Positions 1 to 7,913 of a stretch of DNA of 64,000 bases are shown one piece after another. The stretch lies in contig NZ_PVZV01000005.1 of assembly GCF_002995495.1 (NCBI RefSeq), forward strand, positions 248,001 to 312,000, written 5' to 3'. Position 1 is the stretch's first letter. Each line of letters begins with the position of its first letter. A program made the position numbers and the translations under genes. The notes below the pieces were generated by a model. The model was not told the DNA's origin. It worked only from the letters and a program-made list of their open reading frames with translations, and did not search any database. This DNA comes from Actinocorallia populi. GTDB lineage: Bacteria; Actinomycetota; Actinomycetes; Streptosporangiales; Streptosporangiaceae.

Positions 1-278
1 CCGGTCGGCTCACCCGCGGCGTCGATGAGCCAGGCGCCGTCGCCCTGGGCGGTGACCGCCACGAAGTCGACGGTCTCGGCGCTCCCCAGGGCCTCGCGCG
101 CCTCGCGCACGGTCGCCGCGACGGCGGCCCAGACCTCGTGCATGTCCTGCTCGGCGCGGTCGGGGGCGGGCCGCCGGACCTCGGCCCGGCTGCGGGCGAC
201 GGCGGCCTCGGCGCCGTGGCGGTCGTAGCCGACCGCCTTGATCACCGAGGTGCCGGCGTCGACGCAGATCGCCCCCAC
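1..278 (-). CDS. FGGY-family carbohydrate kinase (N-terminal part)
   Basis: The first 92 residues of a kinase whose 3' part lies beyond the window start. The N-terminus reads VGAICVDAGTSVIKAVGYD, the phosphate-binding loop type of FGGY kinases, and the later QGDGAWLID matches the substrate-side segment of xylulo- and polyol kinases. These enzymes phosphorylate an imported sugar or polyol in the cytoplasm. The GTG start is one base after the permease stop, so it is the last visible gene of the transport operon. The substrate cannot be told. A SorC regulator plus FGGY kinase is also the arrangement of erythritol and pentitol loci, so a polyol is a fair guess (inference). Confidence 0.88.
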   Translation of the reverse strand, partial: MGAICVDAGTSVIKAVGYDRHGAEAAVARSRAEVRRPAPDRAEQDMHEVWAAVAATVREAREALGSAETVDFVAVTAQGDGAWLIDAAGEPT

Positions 279-279
279 G

Positions 280-1509
280 CTAGCCCCTGCCCGCGGAGGT
301 GCGGGACTTGCGCGCCGCCGAGTCGATGATCACCGCGAGCAGCAGGACCAGGCCGGTGACCATGAAGCGGATGGAGGAGTCGAGGCTGAGCAGGGTGAGC
401 CCGCTGGAGATCGACTGGATGACGATGATGCCCAGCAGCGCGCCCCACGCGCTGCCCCGCCCGCCGAAGAGGCTGACGCCGCCGATGACGGCGGCGGCGA
501 TGGCGTTGAGGTTGATGTCGCCGGTGCCGCTGCTCTGGTTGGCCGCGGCCAGCCGGGAGGCCATCAGGATGCCGCCGACCGCCGCGAAGGTGCTGCACGC
601 GACGAACACCGAGGTGTAGACGCGCCTGACGTTGATGCCCGCGCGCCGTGCCGCCTCGACGTTGCCGCCCACCGCGTAAACCGACTTGCCCCACTTGGTA
701 CGGGTGAGCAGGTAGTTCATGACCAGGACCAGGACCAGGAAGAGCACGAACATCCAGCCCACGCCGCGGGCCTGGTTGAGGTACCACACGGCGCCGCCCA
801 GGACCACCAGCAGCGCGACGCTGCGGGCGGCCAGGAAGCCGGCTCCGCTGGCCGACAGGCCGGCGGCGGTGCGGGCGCGGGCGTGCAGGAAGCCGCTGGC
901 GAACAGCCACAGGGCCGCGACCGCGACCAGCACGTAGGACAGCCACTCCGGCACGAAGGCCAGCTGCGCGAAGTGCACGATGCCCGAGTCGAACGGCAGG
1001 TTGATCGAGCCCTTGGTGCCCAGCACGTACAGCTGCAGGCCCAGCAGGCCCAGCAGGCCGCCCATGGAGATGACGAAGCTCGGCACCCCGAAGCGGTTGA
1101 ACACCTGCGCGTAGACCCAGCCGACGCCGACGCCCATCGCGATCGCGCCGAGCACCGCGACCGCCGCGGGCAGGCCCTGGTCGACGAACAGCACCGCCAG
1201 CAGCGCCGCCGACAGGCCGCTCACCGAGCCGACCGACAGGTCGATCTCGCCGACGAGCAGCACGCACACGATGCCGAGCGCCATGATGCCGACCGCGGCC
1301 GACTCCATGGTCAGGTTGACCAGGTTGGCGCTGGACAGGAACACGGGGTTCAGGACCTGCATCACCGTCCAGATGATGATCAGGCCCACGACCACCGGGA
1401 TCATGCCGAGCTCGCCCTGCCGGGCGCGGTCCACGACGGTGGCGAGCGCGCCGCGCAGCCCGTCGCGCGCCTGGAGGCGCTCGTCCAGAAGATCGGTGTT
1501 CACGCTCAC
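280..1509 (-). CDS. Sugar ABC transporter permease (XylH/RbsC-like)
   Basis: A 409-residue integral membrane permease of the BPD_transp_2 family, which forms the channel of ribose/xylose-type importers. About ten hydrophobic segments follow a roughly 40-residue cytoplasmic N-terminus. The segment GEIDLSVGSVSGLSAALLAV is the conserved EIDLSVG motif of this family, and GGVSLFGGRGS near the C-terminus is the second family signature. I chose the GTG start that overlaps the ATPase stop in a GTGA arrangement, which implies translational coupling. A longer in-frame reading upstream only shadows the ATPase gene. The length fits XylH-type permeases (about 390-430). Confidence 0.93.
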   Translation of the reverse strand: MSVNTDLLDERLQARDGLRGALATVVDRARQGELGMIPVVVGLIIIWTVMQVLNPVFLSSANLVNLTMESAAVGIMALGIVCVLLVGEIDLSVGSVSGLSAALLAVLFVDQGLPAAVAVLGAIAMGVGVGWVYAQVFNRFGVPSFVISMGGLLGLLGLQLYVLGTKGSINLPFDSGIVHFAQLAFVPEWLSYVLVAVAALWLFASGFLHARARTAAGLSASGAGFLAARSVALLVVLGGAVWYLNQARGVGWMFVLFLVLVLVMNYLLTRTKWGKSVYAVGGNVEAARRAGINVRRVYTSVFVACSTFAAVGGILMASRLAAANQSSGTGDINLNAIAAAVIGGVSLFGGRGSAWGALLGIIVIQSISSGLTLLSLDSSIRFMVTGLVLLLAVIIDSAARKSRTSAGRG

Positions 1510-2300
1510 GGGCGCGTTCCCTCCTTGCTCTGCCGCTTGGCGGCCCGCTGCGTGACCACGTTGTCGGTCGCGCCGGTGATGGCGGCGATGATGTCCTCGG
1601 GGGTGACCTCGTCCACGGCGAAGACCCCGTTGTTGCGGCCGAGCCGCAGCACGGCCACGCGGTCGGCGACCGCCTTCACGTCCGCCATGTTGTGGCTGAT
1701 CATGATCACGCCCAGGCCGTTCTCGCGCAGCCGCTCGATGAGGTTGAGCACCTCGGCGGTCTGCGCGACGCCCAGGGCGGCGGTCGGCTCGTCCAGAATG
1801 ATGATCTTGGGGTCGCCCAGCAGGGAGCGGGCGATGGCGACGGTCTGGCGCTGGCCGCCCGACAGGGAGGCGATCGGCACCCGCACGGTCGGGATCTTGG
1901 CCGAGAGCTGGCGCAGCAGCTCCCACGAGCGCGTCTCCATCGCCACGGTGTCCAGCCGCAGCGGGCGCAGCTCGTGGCCGAGGAAGAGGTTCTCGATGAC
2001 GTTGAGGTTCTCGCACAGGGCCAGGTCCTGGAAGACGGTGGCGATGCCCAGCTTCTGCGCGTCCTTGGGCGAGTTGATCTCCACCTGCCGCCCGGCGAAG
2101 GTGATCGTGCCGGAGTCCGCGGGGTGGACCCCCGAGAGGATCTTCACCAGGGTGGACTTGCCGGCGCCGTTGTCCCCGACCACCGCGACGACCTCGCCGG
2201 CCGCGACGTCGAGCTCGATGTCCGTCAGCGCCGCCACCGCGCCGAAGGACTTGTTGATTCCTCGCAGGGACAGCGCCTGCTCCGCGTTCTTCGCGGTCAT
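1506..2300 (-). CDS. Sugar ABC transporter ATP-binding protein
   Basis: A 264-residue single-domain ABC ATPase that energises the importer. Walker A is GDNGAGKST (about residues 38-46), the Q-loop lies in TVFQDLAL, the signature is LSGGQRQ, Walker B is IIILDEPTAAL and the switch histidine is in ISHNM. It has one nucleotide-binding domain, unlike the duplicated RbsA type, so it probably works as a homodimer. The ATG start is preceded by AAGGAG about seven bases upstream; an extension to 2363 adds an arginine/proline-rich stretch with no family counterpart. It lies 68 bp downstream of the binding-protein gene, across a strong hairpin, and overlaps the permease gene. Confidence 0.95.
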   Translation of the reverse strand: MTAKNAEQALSLRGINKSFGAVAALTDIELDVAAGEVVAVVGDNGAGKSTLVKILSGVHPADSGTITFAGRQVEINSPKDAQKLGIATVFQDLALCENLNVIENLFLGHELRPLRLDTVAMETRSWELLRQLSAKIPTVRVPIASLSGGQRQTVAIARSLLGDPKIIILDEPTAALGVAQTAEVLNLIERLRENGLGVIMISHNMADVKAVADRVAVLRLGRNNGVFAVDEVTPEDIIAAITGATDNVVTQRAAKRQSKEGTRP

Positions 2301-2329
2301 GGGAGGGCTCCTTGACGGGGTGAAGGGGA

Positions 2330-2361
2330 GGCGCGCGCCGCAGGGCACGGCGGCGCGCGCC
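2330..2361 (-). other. Perfect inverted repeat between binding-protein and ATPase genes
   Basis: Two 11-base arms (GGCGCGCGCCG and its exact complement) flank a 10-base loop in the 68-bp gap between the substrate-binding protein and ATPase genes. There is no T-run, so full termination is unlikely. Hairpins at this position in binding-protein operons usually protect the upstream message from 3' decay or cause partial termination, giving more binding protein than membrane components. That role here is inference. Confidence 0.75.
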
Positions 2362-2368
2362 ACGTGCG

Positions 2369-3442
2369 CTACTTGATGCCGAGCTCGGTGCAGGCCTTCT
2401 GGTACTCGGCGGTGCAGACGTCGGCGGCCTTCATGATCCCGCTGTCGAAGAGCACCTCCTTGACGTTCTCCCGGGTGACGACGGTCGGGACGAACAGCTC
2501 GGAGGGCGTGTCGTACAGGGTGGTCTTGGCCTGGGGCGTCTCGCCCTTGACGAAGGCGTGCGCGACGACCGCGGAGGCCTCGGCCACGATCTTGATCGGC
2601 TTGGAGATGGTGTTGTACTGGTCGCCGTTGATGATCCGCTGCGCGGCGGCGATCTCGGCGTCGTTGCCGGTGACCGGCGGGACGTCGGCGCCCGCGGCCT
2701 TGAACGCCGCGATCGTGCCGCCGCCGGTGCCGTCGTTGGCGGCGACCACGCCGGCGATCTCGTCCTTGAACTGCGCGATCTGGCCGCTCACCCAGTTCTG
2801 GGCCTTGGCCGGGTCCCAGTCGGGGGTGTCGTACTCGGCCAGCAGCTTGAAGCCGCTGTCGTCGACCGCGCTGTGGATGCCCTTCTTGATGAGCATGGCG
2901 GCGGCGTCGGTCGGGGAGCCGTTGACCTGGAGGATGCCGCCCTCGGCCTTCTCGGCCTTCAGGTGCTCGACCAGGGACTCGCCGATGAGGGAGCCGATCT
3001 TCTCGTTGTCGAAGGAGACGTAGTAGTCGGCGGGCGCGTCGGGGATGGGCCGGTCGTAGGCGATGACGGCGGCGTCCTGGGACTGCGCGGTCTTGACGAT
3101 GCTGGCGGCCGCGGCGGAGTCCACCGGGTCCAGGACGATGACCTTCGCGCCCTGCGCGAGCGCCGAGTTGGCCTGCTGCTGCTGCTTGGCGGCGTCGGAG
3201 TCGGCGTTCTGGTAGATCACTTCGCAGTCGGGGCAGAGTTCCTTCATCTTCGCCTCGAACAGCGGCTTGTCCTGCAGCTCGTAACGGGTGGAGGCGAGGT
3301 CGGGCATCAGGAAGGCGACCTTGGCGCCGTCGCCGCCACCGGTCGAACCGGAGTCCGACTCCGAGGAGCAGGCGGTCAGGGCGGCGCCGGCGACGAGCGC
3401 CGAGACGGCGAGGGCGGCGGCCCGCAGCTGAACTTTCTTCAC
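2369..3442 (-). CDS. Sugar ABC transporter substrate-binding lipoprotein
   Basis: A 357-residue periplasmic-binding protein of the ribose/xylose type (Peripla_BP_4). The GTG start gives a lipoprotein signal: VKKVQ, a hydrophobic stretch, then the lipobox LTAC with the modified cysteine near residue 26 and a Ser/Gly linker. The mature part has the expected core (KVAFLMPDLASTRYELQD; the VIVLDPVDS and AVIAYDRPI strands). It captures the ligand outside the membrane for the permease/ATPase pair. AAGGA lies about seven bases upstream of the start. A longer reading to 3571 would place residues before the signal peptide and is rejected. Two further cysteines (ELCPDCEV) lie near the N-terminus. Confidence 0.94.
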   Translation of the reverse strand: MKKVQLRAAALAVSALVAGAALTACSSESDSGSTGGGDGAKVAFLMPDLASTRYELQDKPLFEAKMKELCPDCEVIYQNADSDAAKQQQQANSALAQGAKVIVLDPVDSAAAASIVKTAQSQDAAVIAYDRPIPDAPADYYVSFDNEKIGSLIGESLVEHLKAEKAEGGILQVNGSPTDAAAMLIKKGIHSAVDDSGFKLLAEYDTPDWDPAKAQNWVSGQIAQFKDEIAGVVAANDGTGGGTIAAFKAAGADVPPVTGNDAEIAAAQRIINGDQYNTISKPIKIVAEASAVVAHAFVKGETPQAKTTLYDTPSELFVPTVVTRENVKEVLFDSGIMKAADVCTAEYQKACTELGIK

Positions 3443-3643
3443 GATGACTTCCTTACTTACTGGCGCCGGACGGGGCTTCCCGCGACGGACCAGCTCCGGG
3501 GTGGCACGGGCCTGAGGGTCGACCCGTGGTGCCCGACACCGTAGCGCCCGACCGGAACAAATGTCCAGCAAAAGTGTTCAGGCATGGCCCGTGGTTGGAA
3601 AAATCAGACAAAACGAGAGTATGTCCAGGTCAGAGTGCCGGGT
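3443..3643 (-). promoter_or_regulatory. Promoter region of the sugar operon with candidate operator
   Basis: A 200-bp gap between the regulator and the binding-protein gene. It is AT-richer than its surroundings (about 3555-3625). It holds GAACA-N15-TGTTC (3555-3579), a spaced inverted repeat, and runs of T on the coding strand. SorC regulators act on such promoters, so this is the natural control site, but no -10/-35 pair can be named with certainty. Confidence 0.4.
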
Positions 3644-4624
3644 TCAGCGGCCGCGGACGGCCGCCAGGATCCCCTCGGCGGTGGGCACGTCGCTCACGAG
3701 CACGTTGAAGTACCCGCCGCGGGCCCCCGCGACGATCGAGGGGATCTTCTCCTGGCCGACGGCGACGGCGACCGAGACCGGGATCCGGCGCAGGTCGGCC
3801 AGGCTGGTGGCGACGACGCGGTCGCTGCCCGGATAGGACACGGGCAGGCCGTCCTGGTCGTAGAAGCGCGAGCACACGTCGCCCACGGCGTTGCGCAGGC
3901 TGGGGGCGTCCGAGGGCACGAACGACGGGAGGACCTGGCGCATCAGCGGCGCCGCCCCCACCCCGACCAGGGCGCACTTGGCACGGCCCCACAGCTCGTT
4001 GATCCGCCGGAAGGACGGCTCGTCCTGCAGCGACCCGAACAGGGCGGGCCCCGGCAGGGCGGGGGCGTACAGGTAGCTGGGCACGCCCCCGAGCCGCTCG
4101 GCCAGGATGCGCGTGGTCTCGTTGGTCTGGAACCACGGCTGCGGCTCCTCCTGCCCGCCGACCGCGGGCGCGACCATGACGCCGGGGAAGTGGCCGAGGT
4201 CCTCCTGGGCGCACTCGTAGACCGTCGAGCCGGACGACACCACCACCACGTCGCCGGGCAGCAGCCCGACCGCGGCCAGCGCGCGCGCCACGCCGGGCGC
4301 CAGCCAGGGGCCCAGCCGGGCGCCCTCGGCCCTGGGCACCAGGTACACCTGGCGCAGGCCCACGGCCTCGGCGACCTCCGCGGCGAGCCTGCCCCCGTCG
4401 AGCCCGGCGGGCCGGCGCACCCGGATCTCCACGATGCCCTGCCGCCGCGCCTCGGTGAGCAGCCTGCTCACCGTCGCCCGGCTGACGCCGAGCCGCCTGG
4501 CGATGTCGGCCTGGTTGGCGTCCTCCAGGTAGTACTGGGTGGCCGCCGCGTACATCAGCTCCTGGGGGAACCGGGCGCTCCCCGCGCTCTCGGCCCCGAC
4601 CGCACCCGTGATGTCCGTGCCCAC
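3644..4624 (-). CDS. SorC/DeoR-family sugar-binding transcriptional regulator
   Basis: A 326-residue regulator. An N-terminal helix-turn-helix (NQADIARRLGVSRATVSRLL, about residues 35-54) is followed by the SorC effector domain. The motif VVVVSSGSTVYECAQ lies at the sugar-phosphate pocket, and PAVGG and VGVGA strands follow. SorC proteins usually bind a phosphorylated sugar or polyol and control the adjacent uptake operon; here that is the importer directly downstream on the same strand. I prefer the GTG at 4624 by family length. A TTG at 4660 in the same frame, perhaps leaderless, remains possible. CAGAAATTCTG, a short palindrome, sits just upstream (4640-4650). Confidence 0.9.
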   Translation of the reverse strand: MGTDITGAVGAESAGSARFPQELMYAAATQYYLEDANQADIARRLGVSRATVSRLLTEARRQGIVEIRVRRPAGLDGGRLAAEVAEAVGLRQVYLVPRAEGARLGPWLAPGVARALAAVGLLPGDVVVVSSGSTVYECAQEDLGHFPGVMVAPAVGGQEEPQPWFQTNETTRILAERLGGVPSYLYAPALPGPALFGSLQDEPSFRRINELWGRAKCALVGVGAAPLMRQVLPSFVPSDAPSLRNAVGDVCSRFYDQDGLPVSYPGSDRVVATSLADLRRIPVSVAVAVGQEKIPSIVAGARGGYFNVLVSDVPTAEGILAAVRGR

Positions 4625-4700
4625 CCGCCCGCCCCCATCCAGAAATTCTGTTCCGCACAAGTGTAAGCGACCGGGTTCAGCGGCCCGCTGGGGAGGATCC

Positions 4701-5001
4701 TAGGGCGTGTCTCAAAGTTCGGTGCAGGAAAGTTTGGCGACTCATTGCGTTTCGATGGTCACCCTGTGTGGTTTTCATGGTGGGGCTGCAAGGAGCCCCG
4801 GCCGGGTCAACCACCAACCGTCCCATCCCGCACTGGCGGGGGGAAGGACGGGGCGGCAGCCGCTCGCATCTGCGTGTGGCCTCTGCCCGGCCGATTCCGG
4901 AACGCCAGTGGCGCCGACCCCGGTCAGGGACCCGCAAGGGACCACACCGGACAGACACCACCGGGCACTGGACTGCTTCAGCAACTTTGAAACAGACCTT
5001 A
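4701..5001. mobile_element. MITE-like element with 17-bp imperfect terminal repeats and TA duplication
   Basis: The element proper is 4703-4999 (297 bp). Its left end is GGGCGTGTCTCAAAGTT and the complement of its right end is AGGTCTGTTTCAAAGTT, 13 of 17 identical. A TA dinucleotide flanks each side (4701-4702, 5000-5001), as expected for IS5-group insertions. No reading frame inside resembles a transposase, so this is a non-autonomous derivative. The right TA and the last element base together form the TAA stop codon (complement of 4999-5001) of the hotdog-protein gene. The interior is GC-rich and otherwise featureless. It fills most of the gap between the regulator and that gene. Confidence 0.72.
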
Positions 5002-5727
5002 GGCGGCGGGGGAGTCCCCGTGGGGGACGGCGATCCAGGTGGCGGCGGCGACGGCGAGGAGGACGCCGTCCCCGGTGTACAGGGAGGAGCGGCTGAAGAC
5101 CTTGCGGCCCTGCGGTTCGGTCGAGGAGGCGGTGATGACGTGGCGTTCGCCGATGGCGGGCAGGGAGTGGACCTGGACGGACAGGCGGCCCAGGACGCGG
5201 GTCTGGAGGGAGAGGTCCTCGGTCCAGCCGCCGGGGCAGTCCAGGGCGGCCCACACGAAGGCGGGGTCCAGGGAGCCGTCGGAGGCGGCCAAGGAGGGGT
5301 CGGGACGCCAGGTGCAGGCGACCTCGCGGGGACGGCCCGGCAGGGGGCCGGGGGTGAGGGCCAGGCCGTCGTGCCCGGGGCGGCCCAGGCCGCACACGAA
5401 GCACGTCGGGAAGGGATGGTAGGTGTGGCCCTGGTAGCGGGCGTGGCACTCCTCGGCGGTCTCCACCGGCACGGGAGGCACCGCGGGGATCGGGTCCGCG
5501 CCCGGGACGACGGTGGCGATCACGGCGTCGCCGTGCAGGACGCGGGACTCCTCGGCACCTCGCTCGACGGCCAGGGGGGTGTCCAGGGGAGGGGGGAGGC
5601 GGAGCGTGACGACGGATCTCGGGAAGTCGGGGTAACCCGCCGCCGCGGCGAAGACACCGGAGGCGTAACCGCCGTTCCCGCTTCCCGCGGGCCCGTTGTA
5701 GCGCCCCGGGATCACCAGCTCGTTCAT
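4999..5727 (-). CDS. Hotdog-fold (thioesterase-like) protein
   Basis: A 242-residue cytoplasmic protein resembling actinobacterial double-hotdog thioesterase-like proteins. The N-terminus (GRYNGPAGSGNGGYASGVFA) matches the usual start of the first hotdog, whose central helix follows GNGGYAS. The middle has the conserved FPTCFVCGLGRPGHDGLAL segment, and the second half has the ALDCPGGW helix of the other hotdog. No catalytic residue can be assigned, so acyl-CoA hydrolysis is only a family suggestion. GGAGGAGGG precedes the ATG. Its stop codon is made by the right end of the MITE, so the original C-terminus may have been changed by that insertion. Confidence 0.75.
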   Translation of the reverse strand: MNELVIPGRYNGPAGSGNGGYASGVFAAAAGYPDFPRSVVTLRLPPPLDTPLAVERGAEESRVLHGDAVIATVVPGADPIPAVPPVPVETAEECHARYQGHTYHPFPTCFVCGLGRPGHDGLALTPGPLPGRPREVACTWRPDPSLAASDGSLDPAFVWAALDCPGGWTEDLSLQTRVLGRLSVQVHSLPAIGERHVITASSTEPQGRKVFSRSSLYTGDGVLLAVAAATWIAVPHGDSPAA

Positions 5728-5792
5728 CAGTCCCTCCTCCGCGATCTGCGAGAAGCCTAACCACGCCGGGCGGAGAGGGGGCCGGGCAGGGT

Positions 5793-7766
5793 TCATCCGC
5801 CGGAAGGGGCGGTGCAGGGGGCGCCTTCGCAGACGTCCACGACCTGGCCGGTCTTGAGGAAGGTCGCCGCCTGGAGGCGGGCGGCGGCGGACCTGCGCGG
5901 GTCGGAGTGGGGGTCGCGGCCCTCGGTGGGCGGGGTGTTGGTGAGCGGTCCGTAGGGGGTGCCGCTGTCCCAGACGACCAGGGCCGAGCCGTCGTAGGGG
6001 GAGGAGCCGATGGAGGGAATGTCCCAGTACGGAACGGTGTCGGGGTGGCGGCCGGGGGCCACGGCGGGCCGGTGGACGCGGGCGCCGGCGGTGCGGGCCA
6101 GGACGTCGGCGGTGAGCGGGGAGACCTGGTGGTCGCCGAACGCCACGTGCAGCAGGACGCGGTGGTCGGGGGTGCCGGGGAGCGGGTCGGTGGTGAGGTG
6201 CCGGGCGTAGCCGTTCACCTCGCCGCGGTCCCAGAGCATCTGGGCCAGCGCCAGGATGAGCTGCTGCTCGAGCTCGTCGGGGTAGGTGAGGTTCATCACG
6301 ACGGCGTACTGGGTGAAGTCGACGCTGCGGTTGAGCAGCGTGCTGTAGTTCATGCCGGGAACGCCCAGCACGGCGCGGCGGATGTCGGTGGAGACGGCGG
6401 TGAGCGCGCCGCCCATGATCCCGCCCTGGCTGTTGCCGTAGTAGCCCAGGCCGTGCGAGACGTCGATGACGGGGTCGCCGCCGGCGTTCTGGAAGGCCTC
6501 GTGCTCGGGCAGCCCGGTGGTCATGGCGCGGCCCAGCCAGAGCTGGTTGAGGAAGCCCTGCTGCATCCGGTCGGCCATGGACGGGAAGTTGCCGAAGTCG
6601 GCGAGGGAGACGACGGCGTTCCCGATGTCGTCCTTGGACATGCCGGCCCATCTGGTGGCGCAGAAGACGAAGCCGTGCTCGGCGGCGAACGCCTTGACCG
6701 CGCCGGAGCCGACCTCCTCCTCGGTGCCCAGCAGGCCGTGCCCGTACAGTGCCGCGCGTCCCGGCTCCGTGAGCGCGCTCCGGGGGATCTCGCACTGGAA
6801 CGCGGCGACCTGGACGTTGCCGGGGAGCCGCGAGGGGAGCCCGTCCGGGCCGAGGCGGAAACGGGATCCGGGCGGCCCGCCGTAGACGTTCAGGTAGCTG
6901 GGGACGGTCATCCGGCCGCGCACCCTGCGGGCGATCGGGTCGTCCTCGGGGTTGTCGGTGACCTCGGTGACACGGAACGACGGGCTCCTGTCGCCGAGTC
7001 TCCCGAACGCGTCGTCCCGGATGTGCAGCATCCGCTCGGACAGGTTCCGCTCGCTGGCGACGGTGAAGTCCCAGGCCAGGTAGAGCCCGCCGGTGCCGAC
7101 GCCGTGCCGTTCCAGGTCGGCGACGACCTCCTTGGCCGCCCGCTGGCGCTCGTGCAGCGGATCGCCGTCCGGGAGCGCGGGGCCGAGCAGCGCACGGAAG
7201 ACGTCGGTGGGTTCGATGGCCGTTCCGGACGCGTCCTTCAGGTCGCGCAGCGCCACCGCGTACCGGTGGCCTTCCAGGAGGTTGCGCGCGGGCCGGATGA
7301 TGAGCGCCTGCCGGTCGGGCGAGGAGGCGTTGGCGTCCAGTTCGGCGAAGTACGGCCAGCGCTCGCCCGTGACGGTGTCCAGGAGGACGATCGGCGCGTC
7401 GGCGAGCAGGGAGCGCCCCATGTCCGTGACGGGGGCCGCGCCCGTCGTGCCGAGGTCCAGCCCCGGAACGCGGGCGAGGATCATCGAGCCGGGGGAGAAG
7501 CCGTCGTTCCGGTTCCATCCGGCCGGGTCGATGTGCTTGCGCAACCGGTTGCGGGGCATCGCGGCCCTGGCGAAGTCCACCCGCAGCCCCGTCGCCGTGC
7601 TCGCGTCCGGCACGGTGTACCAGTCGTTGGGGAAGGGCAGCAGGCAGGCCGCCGGATCGACCGGGTCGCAGGCCGCGGGGTCCGCGGCGGGCTCGGCCGA
7701 AGCCGCCGGCGGGAGCAGGACGCTCGCCGCGGTGAGGACCAGCAGAGCAGTGATGCGCCGGAGCAC
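5793..7766 (-). CDS. Secreted alpha/beta-hydrolase-like protein
   Basis: A 657-residue exported protein. A signal peptide (VLRRITALLVL..., cleavage near PPAASAEPAA) is followed by a mature start with CDPVDPAACLLPFPNDWYT, a motif shared by large secreted proteins of unknown role in actinomycetes and myxobacteria. A GNSQGG nucleophile elbow (GYYGNSQGGIMGG, about residues 440-450) and a downstream H in VAFGDHQV suggest an alpha/beta-hydrolase core. The substrate is unknown; a lipase/esterase-like activity is plausible. GTG start with GGAGGTGG upstream. It is transcribed divergently from the CBS-domain gene and lies 65 bp before the hotdog gene on the same strand. Confidence 0.72.
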   Translation of the reverse strand: MLRRITALLVLTAASVLLPPAASAEPAADPAACDPVDPAACLLPFPNDWYTVPDASTATGLRVDFARAAMPRNRLRKHIDPAGWNRNDGFSPGSMILARVPGLDLGTTGAAPVTDMGRSLLADAPIVLLDTVTGERWPYFAELDANASSPDRQALIIRPARNLLEGHRYAVALRDLKDASGTAIEPTDVFRALLGPALPDGDPLHERQRAAKEVVADLERHGVGTGGLYLAWDFTVASERNLSERMLHIRDDAFGRLGDRSPSFRVTEVTDNPEDDPIARRVRGRMTVPSYLNVYGGPPGSRFRLGPDGLPSRLPGNVQVAAFQCEIPRSALTEPGRAALYGHGLLGTEEEVGSGAVKAFAAEHGFVFCATRWAGMSKDDIGNAVVSLADFGNFPSMADRMQQGFLNQLWLGRAMTTGLPEHEAFQNAGGDPVIDVSHGLGYYGNSQGGIMGGALTAVSTDIRRAVLGVPGMNYSTLLNRSVDFTQYAVVMNLTYPDELEQQLILALAQMLWDRGEVNGYARHLTTDPLPGTPDHRVLLHVAFGDHQVSPLTADVLARTAGARVHRPAVAPGRHPDTVPYWDIPSIGSSPYDGSALVVWDSGTPYGPLTNTPPTEGRDPHSDPRRSAAARLQAATFLKTGQVVDVCEGAPCTAPSGG

Positions 7767-7913
7767 CCGCCACCTCCGTGACCTGAAACATCTTCATGTG
7801 CTACGCGCACCATCCGTCTTCCCGGTGCCGCGGTCAACCCCCGGATGCGGACGCGTCACCGGATCCGGGAGCGGGATGCCCTGAACGCGCCTTCGGCGGG
7901 TAGGAGTCCTGCG

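Noticed and set aside
238-2376. 712-residue forward-strand reading frame
   Set aside because: It is the antisense shadow of the ABC-transporter genes. The residues are dominated by Arg, Ala, Gly and His from high-GC codons and no domain is seen.
4677-4961. 94-residue minus-strand frame inside the MITE-like element
   Set aside because: No similarity to transposases or other families; composition is that of a random high-GC frame.
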